From Paraphaeosphaeria minitans (taxonomy: Eukaryota > Ascomycota > Dothideomycetes > Pleosporales > Didymosphaeriaceae): a stretch of DNA of 64,000 bases. Below, in pieces: positions 1 through 10,229 of this stretch. Under the pieces are notes generated by a model. That model was not told where the DNA came from, searched no databases, and was given only the letters and a program-made list of their open reading frames with translations. Both the position numbers and the translations under genes were made by a program. Position 1 is the first letter of the stretch, and each line of letters begins with the position of its first letter. The stretch lies in NCBI GenBank assembly GCA_015832175.1, contig WJXW01000009.1:1736001-1800000 (forward strand), read 5' to 3'.

Positions 1-2780
1 CCCTTTACCTTACTAAGAGAGTACAGGAAATAGACATATATGTTTACGGAAAAGGAAGGAAAAGCAAACCTACCTAAATATTAACCCTAGGATCTTATAA
101 TAGACCTAGAAGAAGGGAAGACGCCACCCTTTAGACTACTATATAGTAAGACAGAAGAAGAACTCCTTAAAGAACGTAATTTTATTAAGACAAACCTTAA
201 GAAAGGATATATATAACTATTAAAGTTACTAGTAGTAAGCCCTTTTATGTTTGTTAAGAAAAAGGATAAATTAGACAGACTATACGTTAACTACTAACAA
301 CTTAACAACATAATAATAAAGAACTAATATCTACTACTAAACATTATAGAGCTATGAGATTAACTATCTTAAGCTAAGATATTTATAATAATGAATCTAA
401 GAGATAGTTACCACCGTATATAAATTAAGAAAGGTAAAGAATGGAAAACAGCGTTTTGATTACGCTATAAACTATTTGAATATAAGGTTATATCTTTTAG
501 ACTTATAAACGCACTAGTAGCTTTTATAGCACTTATTAATAACGTACTTTGCAAACATCTAGACATATTTATTATTGCGTATATAGATAATATCCTTGTC
601 TTTTCTAAAAATAAATTAGACTACACTAAGCATGTATAGATAGTACTAGAAGCACTAGACAAAGTATACCTTTACATTAAACTTAAGAAATGTAAGTTTA
701 ACGTTAAATAACTTAAATTCCTAGGATATATTATTACTATAGAAGGAATTAAGATGGCACTAAGTAAAGTTAAATATATTAAGAACTGGCTAATACTAAA
801 GATAGCTAAGAACATCTAAGAATTTTTAGGATTCTGTAGATTTAATTAATAATTCATCCAAGATTATATAAAGGTTATAATACCTTTAATAAATTTTACA
901 AAGAAGGACGTAGCCTTTAAATAGATAGATAAGTGCGGAATATTATTCTAACTCCTTAAGACAGTATGTATTATAGAACCTATTCTTGTTTATTTTAGAA
1001 GCGATAAACTACTGTGCTTTAAAATAGACGCTAGCGATCTTACGCTAGGCGCCTGCGCCAAATAAGAATATAATAGTAAATAGCACCTAATTGCCTATTA
1101 CTTATGTAAATTTAATAACGCCAAAACATAATACAATGTATATAATAAAGAACTCTACGCTATTATTAAAGCCTTAAAGCACTAGAGGATTTATGCGCTT
1201 AGTTACTTAACGCTAGAAATCTATATAAATTATAAGAACCTTCTAAGGTTTTTAATAATAAAAGAACTTACGCCATGATAACAAAGATGGTTATAAACTA
1301 TAGGGCAGTATAACTTTAGAATTATCTATGTAGCTAGAAAAGAAAATGGCAGAGTAGACGCTCTTAGCTAACAAAGTAATTTAGTAGGAGAAAAGGCAAA
1401 AACCTTCTCTGCAATCCTTCGCAAAGCTAAAAATAGATCTCTAGAGCTAATAGTAGAACTAAATTAACTTTTAGTAATTAACTAAGAAGTTCTGGAACAT
1501 CTACAGACTAAGATTATCTAACAATACTACAATAACCCTATATATAGACACCTAGGCATCACAAAAACAATGAAACTTATTTAAAGGAATTACACCTTTA
1601 AAGGAATTAAGGAAGCTGTAATAACTTACATCTATAAATGTGCAGAATACTAAAGAAATAAATATAGTACACATCTTAAATATGGAGAGATGTAAGCAAT
1701 CAAAATACTAATAGCACTATAGGAAGACATTACTATAGATTTTGTCACAGGAATTCTAAACTCTAAGGATCTAATAACAGGAATTAAATACGACAGTATA
1801 CTAGTAATAGTCTGCTAACTAACTAAGTATGTTAAGCTTATTCTATGCCTTAAAAGAATAACGGCAAAGGAACTCGCTTTTCTTATTCTAGACAGACTAA
1901 TTAGACACTATAGAATCCTAAAAACAATTATTAGCGACAGAGACAAGCTCTTCACGTTAAATTATTAGATAACGCTTATAGCACTGCTTAGAACAAAACA
2001 AAAGCTATTAACAGCTTACTATCTACAAACGGACGGACAGACAGAACGTACGAACTAAACTATAGAAACGTACCTACGCATCTACTGTAACAGTTAGAAG
2101 AATAACTAGGTTTTATTACTACCTATAGCACAGTTAGCCTATAATAACAAAGTATTAGCAGCATTACGACATACACTATTCTATATAAACTATAGAAGAC
2201 ACCCACATCTCTTTAATTAATAATTTCTTATAACAATTAAAGCAAAAGAAGCTATAGATATAGTAGAAAATATAAAGAAAATACACTAATAACTCTAAAA
2301 GAATCTTAAGAAAGCTTAGCAGCAATTAATTTCATATTAAAATAGAAAATAAAAAATGGCACCTTAGCTAAAGAAGGGGGATAAAGCATATCTGCTTACA
2401 AAGAACCTTTAAACTTAGAAGAAAAAACACAAGAAACTAGATTATATTAAGGTTGGACTATTTTATATTTCTAAGCAAATATTACTAGTGAACTATAAGT
2501 TAGAACTACTGCCAGATGCGAAGATACACCTAGTATTTCACGTATTACTACTAGAACCAGCAGACCCTAATACACTAGTTGAAACCACCTTCTACTACCA
2601 GACTAAGGAAGAAAATAAATTTAAGGTTAAAAGAATTCTAGAATATAATTAGTATAACAACACATACCTTGTTAAGTGGAAAGGTTACCCATATAGCAAA
2701 AACACCTAGGAACTAAAAAACAATCTAGGAAACTATTAGTAAAGGATTAAGGAATTCTATTAGAAACACAAACATACCTA
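1..2780 (+). pseudogene. pol: pol of element A (RT, RNase H, integrase, chromodomain), RIP-inactivated
   Basis: This frame encoded the replication enzymes of a Ty3/gypsy element: reverse transcriptase, RNase H, integrase and a C-terminal chromodomain that in chromoviruses guides integration to heterochromatin. Visible landmarks are the RT active site at 580-591, here Y-I-D-N instead of Y-I-D-D; the RNase H word DASDLTLGA near 1027; the integrase HLGI and paired-Cys zinc region near 1545-1650; and a chromodomain core with KWKGYPYSKNT near 2676-2706. Its Trp codon is intact in this copy. Many Gln and Trp codons elsewhere are TAA/TAG. The frame converges tail-to-tail with the antisense frame that follows. 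It cannot make protein; the family assignment is secure from the domain order. Confidence 0.92.
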
Positions 2781-3257
2781 GGAGGATTATAGTACTAACG
2801 CTATAGTGTCTACTATATTAAGCGTTAACCACATTACTATAGAGTAACTAACAGTCGCTGTAGTAGTAGGATAATTAATAGTATCTGCATTTACATTCTT
2901 ACTATCCACAGTTATTTCCGCAGCTAGATATAACGTCTTCTTATAAGCACACTCTTTAGCCTAAGCTAGTATTTTCTTATTTTGTAACAACCGCACTATT
3001 AGAAGAGACAATGCCTTTTTATCCTTTTTAACCTTCTTCTTGTACTCCTTATAAGTCTTATCTAGTGATAACTAGCTTATGTTCACACACAGACAACTTA
3101 AGTGAACACATTTAGAACACTTTAAACCTAAACCTAGTATAACATAGTAAATAGAATCTTTAAAACTATAATTAATGCAAGGGCTCTCTGCAATAATATT
3201 AGCTTCTTAGATCTCGCGATACAATTAATGTTTTTAAATAGTAAAGTTACTGGGCAT
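2778..3257 (-). pseudogene. Antisense accessory ORF, type 1 (element A)
   Basis: On the strand opposite to pol, an ATG at 3257 opens a 480-bp frame (159 codons) ending at TAG 2778-2780, inside the pol-LTR interval. The N-terminal third has spaced Cys residues, including a K-C-x2-C-x4-C/S-x-C-type cluster. The middle is a Lys/Glu-rich helix likely to form a coiled coil, and the C-terminus is hydrophobic. Only a few codons are interrupted, by TAG/TAA at probable Gln positions. Copies B and K have the same frame with the same start, stop and length. From memory, small fungal proteins combining a Cys-rich motif with a coiled coil look similar, but I cannot name a family. The opposite (pol) frame is also rather open here, so the coding strand is inferred from the conserved start, stop and composition. 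Confidence 0.6.
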
Positions 3258-3367
3258 AATGCTAACAGACGTACTTATAGTAAGTAGGGTTAGTAGAACA
3301 GCTTACGTAACAATAGCTAAGGTCTAGACATATAATTTAGAACAAATCTATAAAAGAAAGGGGATAA

Positions 3368-3797
3368 TATTAGGATCTAAAATCCATATAATAGTAGGAA
3401 GCTGGTTTTGTACCTAGTGGGCGTATAGTAAGGATTGAGCGGGGACTTAATACTAGCTACGCCTTAAATAAAGGAGTTACGTAACTACTCTCTATAGAGC
3501 GCTTAATTACTCTGTGCAAAGTATAATATACGTAACTACTTTATATAGAGCGCTCTCTATAGAGCGCTTCCCACAAAGCAGACTTTGCTTAGTATATAAA
3601 AACGTAAGGATGGACTCTCTATACTTATGTTTAATCTATTTATTAATCTATTGTTTGGATTCTAGTAGACTAAATTATTAACTTATTACACTTTGCAAGA
3701 TACTATTATATTAATAAGACCTTTTACCTTCTGTAAGTACTCCTGCCTAAGAACCAACCTTAACCCTTTAGGACTAGCTACCCTCTTGAATTTAATA
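3368..3797 (+). repeat. 3' LTR of element A (430 bp, U3 type 1)
   Basis: The LTR begins tattagg (RIP form of TGTTAGG) and ends tttaata (TTTAACA). It is preceded by the purine-rich tract aaagaaagggga at 3353-3364, the plus-strand primer. It aligns end to end with the LTRs of B and K. The U3 contains the palindromic words agcgctctctatagagcgct near 3560-3570, upstream of a shared R/U5 block starting agtatata at 3591. Confidence 0.92.
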
Positions 3798-4530
3798 AAA
3801 ACAACCCTATGTTACTTAAGTACAAACTAAATGTTTAGGACTATATAGAACCCCACTAGGCACTAAAAAAAATGTAACCCTATAAAAATAAGGAATTAGA
3901 CTACGTACTAAAGTACTACCTAGACCACCAAAATCCTACATACTAATTCTATATGTGGACGCATTGCGAAGAACTAATATACGTATAATATAAGACAAAG
4001 AAAGAGAAGAACAAGAAATAACCTAGAAGGAAACTACGCTGCAGATAGATGTGGATAGACTACCCTATTACAGCTTACAATAAACACCTCTAGAATAAAT
4101 AATAAATAAAATACTTTCCTTACCTCGCGCTAAAGGGTAACAAATACTATAATATACTTATTAATAAAGACTGTATACAACTGTACTAGTATACGTGCCT
4201 AAACTAAGACTACAAATACTACTATATAGCTAAACGTTTGGACAGCTTTATAAACTACCCTATATAAGAAGTAATAATAGAGCTACTAATTTAACTAGTA
4301 TATAGGAACAGTAAAGACTGCAGAAGGAAAAACAGAAGAACATCCTTATAAGAAGAAGAAGAAAAAGATAATCTATATAAGCTATATACTTAAAAATAAC
4401 AATAGAAGCGGATGCTTAGAAACGTATACTAGGCACCAGAACTCAACTACAACCTATATAAATAGATGTCTTTTTTAGGCCTAAACTTAGACAAGAAAAC
4501 GCCTTTATTAAATTAAATACTATAGTAAGC
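3798..4530 (+). pseudogene. gag: gag of element B, C-terminal part
   Basis: The segment corresponds to the part of Gag after the CCHC zinc knuckle in K. It includes a second Cys/His-rich region around 4060-4270 (spaced Cys and His followed by K-Y-F-P, then a later C-L-N-x-D-x-K-Y-Y word) and an acidic Glu run near 4355-4375. The frame meets the pol frame at the heptamer TTTTTTA at 4471-4477, which sits in the gag frame as T-TTT-TTA. Numerous TAA/TAG stops replace Gln/Trp. The N-terminal half lies outside the window because of the A insertion. Confidence 0.85.
4471..4477 (+). promoter_or_regulatory. Candidate -1 ribosomal frameshift heptamer TTTTTTA (element B)
   Basis: The heptamer is read X-XXY-YYZ in the gag frame and lies where the gag and pol frames overlap. 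The identical heptamer and flanks (atgtc before, ggcctaaac after) occur at the same place in I and K. Confidence 0.6.
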
Positions 4531-7500
4531 ATAGTATTAATTAAGCTACTAGTATAGCTTAAAGGAATATAGGCTTAAGCTCTTATAGACTTAGGAGTAG
4601 GAAGGAACTTTATATTTTATTAGATAGTAAGATAAGTGGGACTTATAATGTTAGAGAAAGAAGTATCCTATATTGTCCATGTTATAAATAGATCCTTGAT
4701 GCCTAAGATACCTCAAATATACTAGGAGGTCACTACCACGATAACAGTCTAAGGACATAGAGAGGAACTTACTTTAGATGTCTTACTAGGATCTAAGTAT
4801 AAGTTAGTCTTAGAATTACCTTAGTTAATAATACATAACCCGCAGATTAACTAGGGTACAAAGAAAATATTATTTAAACGCTGTAATTATGTATTACAAG
4901 TAAAGCCTACGCATTAACTAAAAATAATAGTAGATAAGGGAGTTATTAATAACATAATACCGCGATAGACAGTCGAAAAACAGAAGCACACCTTAGCAGA
5001 CACTAGTAGGAACTACTAGGTTAAGAAGCGCAAGAAGGAGGATAATAGTACACCTCTTACCTTACTAAGAAAGTATAGGAAATAGACACATATATTTATA
5101 GAAAAGGAAGGAAAAGTAAACCTACCTAAATATTAACCCTAGGATCTTACAATAGACCTAGAAGAAGGGAAGACACTACCCTTTAGACCACTATATAGTA
5201 AGATAGGAGAAGAACTCCTTAAAGAACGTAATTTTATTAAGATAAACCTTAAGAAAGAATATATATAACTATTAAAGTTACTAGCAGTAAGCCCTTTTAT
5301 ATTTATTAAGAAAAAGGATGGATTAGACAGACTATACGTTAACTACTAACAACTTAATAATATAATAATAAAGAACTAATATCCACTACTAAATATTACA
5401 AAGCTACAAGATTAACTATCTTAAGCTAAGATATTCATAATAATGGATCTAAGAGACAGTTACCACCTTATATAAATTAAGAAAAGTAAAGAATAGAAAA
5501 CAGCGTTTTAATTACGCTATAGACTATTTAAATATAAGGTTATGCCTTTTAGACTTACAAACGCACTAGTAGCTTTTATAGCACTTATTAATAACGTACT
5601 CTGTAAACATCTAGACATATTTGTTATCGCGTATATGAATAATATCCTTGTCTTTTCTAAAAATAAATTAGACTACACTAAGTATATACAGACAGTACTA
5701 GAAGCACTAGATAAAGTATACCTTTGTATTAAACTTAAGAAATGTAAGTTTAACGTTAAATAACTCGAATTCCTAGGATACATTATTACTATAGAAGGAA
5801 TTAAGATAGCACTAAGTAAAGTTAAATATATTAAGAACTAGCTAATACTAAAGACAGCTAAGAACATCTAAGAATTCTTAGGATTCTATAGATTTAATTA
5901 ATAATTTATCTAAGATTACGCAAAGGTTATAATACCTTTAATAAATCTTATAAAGAAGGACGTACCCTTTAAATAGATAAATAAGTGCAGAATGTTATTC
6001 TAACTCCTTAAAATAGTATGTATTATAGAACCTGTCCTTATTTATTTTAGAAGCGATAAACTACTACGCTTTAAAATAGACGCTAGCGATCTTACGCTAG
6101 GCGCCTACACTAAATAAAAATATAATAGTAAATAGGACCTAATTGCCTATTACTTATGCAAATTTAATAACGCTAAAACATGATATAATGTATATAATAA
6201 AGAACTCTACGCTATTATTAAAGCCTTAAAGCACTAGAGGATTTATACACTTAGTTACTTAACACTAGAAATCTATATAGATTATAAGAACCTTCTAAGG
6301 TTCACAACAATAAAAGAACTTACGCTATAACAACAAAAATAGTTGTAAACTACAGAGTAGTATAAGTTTAAAATTATCTATGTAGCTAGAAAAGAAAATG
6401 GTAGAGCAGACGCTTTTAGCTAATAAAGTAATCTAGTAGAAGAAAAGGCAAAAACCTTCTCTGCAATTCTTTGTAAAGCCAAAAATAGATCTCTAGAGCT
6501 AACAGTAGAACTAAATTAACTTTTAGTAATTAACTAAGAAGTTCTAGAACATCTACAGACTAAGATTATCTAACAATACTACGATGACCCTATATACGGA
6601 CACCTAGGCATCACAAAAACAATAGAACTTATCTAAAGGAATTACACTTTTAAAGGAATTAAGGAAGCTGTAATAACTTATATCTATAAATATATAGAAT
6701 GCTAGAAAAATAAACACGGCACACATCTTAAATATAGAGAGATATAAGTAATTAGAATACTAACAGCACTATAGGAAGACATTACTATAGATTTTATTAT
6801 AGGAATTCTAAACTCTAAGGATCTAACAACAGGAATTAAATACAACAGTATACTAGTAATAGTCTACTAACTAACTAAGTATATTAAGCTTATTCTATGC
6901 TTTAAAAGAATAATGGTAAAGGAACTCGCTTTTCTTATCTTAGATAGACTAATTAGACACTATAGAATCCTAAAAATAATTATTAGTAATAAAGACAAGC
7001 TCTTTATATTAAATTATTAGATAACGCTTATAGCACTACTTAGAACAAAATAAAAGCTATTAACGGCTTACTATCTATAAACAGACAGACAGACAGAACG
7101 TACGAACCAAACTATGGAAACGTACCTACGCATCTACTGTAACAGTTAGAAGAATAACTAGGTTTTATTACTACCTATAGCACAGTTAGCCTATAATAAC
7201 AAAGTATCAGCAGCATTAGGACATACACTATTCTATATAAACTATAGAAGACACCCACATCTCTTTAATTAACAATTTCCTACAACAATTAAAGCAAAAG
7301 AAGCTATAGATATAGTAGAAAATATAAAGAAAATACACTAACAACTCTAAGAGAATCTTAAGAAAGCTTAGCAGCAATTAATTTCATATTAAAACAGAAA
7401 ACAAAAAATAGCACCTTAGCTAAAGAAGGGGGATAAAGTATATCTACTTATAAAGAACCTTTAAACTTAGAAGAAAAAACACAAGAAACTAGATTACATT

Positions 7501-7829
7501 AAGGTTAGACTATTTTACATTTCTAAGTAAATATTACTAGTAAACTATAAGTTGGAACTACCGCCAGATGCGAAGATACACTTAGTATTCTACGTATTAC
7601 TACTAGAACTAGTAGACCCTAATACACTAGTTAAAACCACCTTCTACCACTAGACTAAAGAAGAAAATAAATTTAAGGTTAAAAGAATTCTAGAATATAA
7701 TTAGTATAATAACACGTACCTTATTAAGTAGAAAGGTTACCCACATAGCGAAAACACCTAGGAACTAAAAAACAATCTAGGAAACTGTTAGCAAAAGATT
7801 AAGAAATTCTATTAGAAACATAAACATAC
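4477..7829 (+). pseudogene. pol: pol of element B, RIP-inactivated
   Basis: Same order as K: an aspartic protease with the word A-L-I-D-L-G near 4578, then RT, RNase H, integrase and chromodomain. The RT active site at 5632-5643 reads Y-M-N-N, so both catalytic Asp codons have become Asn by G-to-A transitions. A 73-codon stop-free stretch (5542-5763) covers this site and is only a gap between RIP stops, not an intact gene. The chromodomain Trp near 7730 is TAG. The frame ends tail-to-tail with the antisense ORF at 7830. Confidence 0.92.
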
Positions 7830-8309
7830 CTAGGAGGATTGCAGTACTAACGCTATAGTATTTACTATATTAAGCGTTAACCACATTACTGTAAAGTAAC
7901 CAACAGTCGCTGTAGTAGTAGAATAATTAACAGTATCTATATTTACGTCCTTACTATCTGTAGTTATTTCTGCAGCTAGATACAATATTTTCTTATAAGC
8001 ACGCTCTTTAGCCTAAGCTAGTATCTTCTTATTTTGTAATAACTACACTATTAAGAGAGACAACGCCTTCTTATCCTTTTTAACCTTCTTTTTATACTCT
8101 TTACAAGTCTTATCTAGCGACAACTAGCTTATATTTACACATAGACAACCTAAGTGAATATATTTAGAACACTTTAAACCTAAACCTAGTATAATATAGC
8201 AAATAGAACCTTTAAAACTATAATTAATATAAGGGCTCTCTATAATAATATTAGCTTCTTAGATCTTGCGATACAATTAATGTTTTTAAATAGTAGAGTT
8301 GCTAGGCAT
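7830..8309 (-). pseudogene. Antisense accessory ORF, type 1 (element B)
   Basis: Opposite-strand frame from ATG 8309-8307 to TAG 7832-7830, 480 bp, co-linear with the copies in A and K. This copy is informative: the codon three before the end is CAA (Gln), where A and K have TAA. That identifies TAG as the likely true stop and TAA in the other copies as a RIP change. It has the same Cys-rich N-terminal region and Lys-rich helical middle. It lies between the chromodomain end of pol and the LTR, converging with pol. Function unknown; strand choice is inferred as for A. Confidence 0.6.
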
Positions 8310-8419
8310 AATGCTAACAGACATACTTATAGTAAATAGGGTTAGCAGAACAGCTTACGTAATAATAGCCAAGGTCTAGATATATAATTTAGGACAAATC
8401 TGTAAAAGAGAGGGGATAA

Positions 8420-8849
8420 TATTAAGATCTAAAATCCACATAATAGTAGGAAGCTAGTTTTATACCTAGTAGGCGCGTAGCAAGGATTAAGTGGGGACTT
8501 AATACTAGCTACGCCTTAAATAAAGAAGTTACGTAACTACTCTCTACAGAGCGCTTAATTACTCTATACAGAGTATAACACATATAACCACTCTACACAG
8601 AGCGCTCTCTACAGAGCGCTCCCTATAGAGTAGACTTTGCTTAGTATATAGGAACGCAAGGATAGACTCTCTATACTTATATTTAATCTGTTTATTAATC
8701 TATTGTTTAGATTCTAGTAGACTAAATTGTTAACTTATTACACTTCGTAAGATACTATTATATTAATAAGACCTTCTACCTTCTGTAAGTACTCCTGCCT
8801 AAGAACTAACCTTAACCCTTTAGGACTAGCTACCCTCTTGGATTTAATA
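8420..8849 (+). repeat. 3' LTR of element B (430 bp, U3 type 1)
   Basis: It begins tattaag and ends tttaata, has the same length as the A and K LTRs, and is preceded by the purine tract agagagggga. U3 carries the agagcgctctctacagagcgct palindromic block near 8598. The right end abuts gtccctatagg of the C1 LTR, marking the insertion site. Confidence 0.92.
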
Positions 8850-8913
8850 GTCCCTATAGGTAGGTAGGCCCCCACTTCACCTAGTGCTACTTGTATAATA
8901 AACTATATAAACA
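8850..8913 (-). repeat. 3' LTR remnant of C1 (64 bp)
   Basis: It matches the end of the complete C1 5' LTR and of the C2 LTR (gtccctatagg... to ...aaaca). The remaining ~174 bp lie on the other side of element B, outside the window. Confidence 0.88.
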
Positions 8914-9446
8914 CTAGTAACTTTTCTTTTGTGTAATAGCCTATATTTATTATACACTTCCCTTTCCTGTTCTTTTCTATCTATACAGTTGGCCTTCCCC
9001 TATTAGAACAGGTTGTAGGGTAGGTATAGTGTTACTATGTAGTAGAGGTCCTATTTACACCTACTCTTATATAAATAGGTAGTAATAGCTAACCTACTTA
9101 GTTTTTACCTTACCCTCTTATACAGTAGCAGAGCCGCATTACATAATAAGGCTCTTTCTAGGCATATACTTTATGCGTAAACAGAAAGTAGAATGTTAAG
9201 TAATATAATACTTAGCGCTAGGTCTTAGTAAGTAGGTATAAAAGGATGTCTCCTAGCTCCCCTAAACCCTCTCTCCTTTATCCCACTTTAACGTACGTGT
9301 ACCTTCCTCCCTTCTTACCTTATTCTTTTTAGTGTCCTAGTGTCTAGTAGCTAGTGCTCTGTTACTAGTAAATATGTATAGCTTTTTTATATAATACTAA
9401 TTTTTAATAAGACACATACACATACACACACACTTACTATTATATA

Positions 9447-10112
9447 ATAGCTAATAATATTATTAGTCTATTAGGCGCTAGTGCCCTTACTACTAGTGTC
9501 TTTGTGCTAGTTATTATAGGCTAGACTAGATTACGCATCTAGGTTAACCTCCCCACTAGTTCGCCTAGTATAAGGGCCTTTATATAGAGCCTGGCAGTAG
9601 ATATATAACAAATCCTCTAGAGTATTTTTGTTTTTATTATATAATACTAATAGGTGTAGGATAAAGAGGCTAAAGTGGCCTAGATACCCTTCTAGGATAT
9701 TATTGTGCAAATCCTAGTTAGCACAAACCTCTAGTAGTAGACTACTTACGTTGTATAACGTAAGAGATATTAGTAAGTAGTACTTATCTAGTTACGCGGC
9801 CAAGTTTAAAATAAGTCTTATACTTACTTATACAGCACTACTAATGCTAGTAATTAGGTGTTCCTAGATTATTATGCAATCCTAGGTTATAAGTCTAGAT
9901 TATACAGCGCCTATGTGTAGAAGTTATATAGTGCTTATTGTGAGCGTCGTGCATAGGGGAAGGGGGTGAATATCTTTGTTATATAAAGGGGTAGGTAGGC
10001 CTAGTCTTAAGATATCTAAATTATTAATATAGAAAATATATTCTTTAATGTCTTTATATAATCTCCTATAATATGTTCCCTCTCTTATAATAAAACTATA
10101 ATGTTAAATTAG
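9447..10112 (+). pseudogene. Antisense accessory ORF of copia element C1
   Basis: On the plus strand, opposite to C1 pol, one frame of about 222 codons runs from a probable ATG (now ATA at 9447-9449) to the first of three consecutive TAGs at 10110. All interruptions are TAA/TAG at likely Gln/Trp sites, with none that needs an indel. The predicted product is Gln-rich with hydrophobic segments near the N-terminus and a basic, Tyr-rich C-terminal half. The frame reads equally well in C2 (from 21234). A CA/TA microsatellite just upstream differs by 4 bp between C1 and C2, which argues that the start lies after it. I do not recognise a family. It converges tail-to-tail with pol, whose end is near 10230. 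Confidence 0.55.
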
Positions 10113-10185
10113 TAGTAGGGCTTATATAGCCTAAAAATAAATGTGTCTGTGCGAAGTTGTAGCAAGTTAGACAGAAGAAAAGAAA

Positions 10186-10205
10186 TTTTTTTTTTTTTTT
10201 TTTTT
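10186..10205. repeat. Run of 20 T between pol end and antisense ORF of C1
   Basis: Uninterrupted T20 (A20 on the element's coding strand) in the gap between the converging frames. C2 has a shorter run at the same place (about 25131-25142). It may be a 3'-processing or slippage site; nothing further can be said. Confidence 0.8.
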
Positions 10206-10229
10206 AAAATAGTAAGTGAAATAACAAAA

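Larger units (their letters stand above)
1..3797 (+). mobile_element. Element A: Ty3/gypsy chromovirus, 5' end outside window
   Basis: The window opens inside the protease-RT linker of a chromovirus-type element. It then runs through RT, RNase H, integrase, chromodomain, an antisense frame and a 430-bp 3' LTR. Immediately after the LTR, at 3798, the sequence resumes inside gag of a sister copy (B). A is therefore inserted in B's gag; the flank aaaac next to the LTR matches the aagac/aaaac seen at the same gag site in F, I and K, so it is a plausible 5-bp target duplication whose left copy is outside the window. The element is closely alike to B, I and K, and dense TAA/TAG stops show heavy RIP. 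Confidence 0.93.
3798..8849 (+). mobile_element. Element B: Ty3/gypsy chromovirus, 5' end outside window
   Basis: Sister copy of A and K. It resumes at 3798 inside the C-terminal half of gag because A is inserted there, and it runs through pol, the type 1 antisense frame and a 430-bp 3' LTR. Its LTR abuts a fragment of the C1 LTR at 8850, so B is itself inserted in the 3' LTR of C1. The left half of B lies beyond the window start, on the far side of A. Confidence 0.92.

Noticed and set aside
5542..5763. 73-codon open frame containing an RT motif
   Set aside because: It is a gap between RIP stops in B pol, flanked on both sides by the same frame with TAA/TAG, and its active site is YMNN.
9415..9435. 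CA/TA microsatellite as a telomere or regulatory repeat
   Set aside because: A short dinucleotide tract varying between C1 and C2; nothing beyond slippage is supported.
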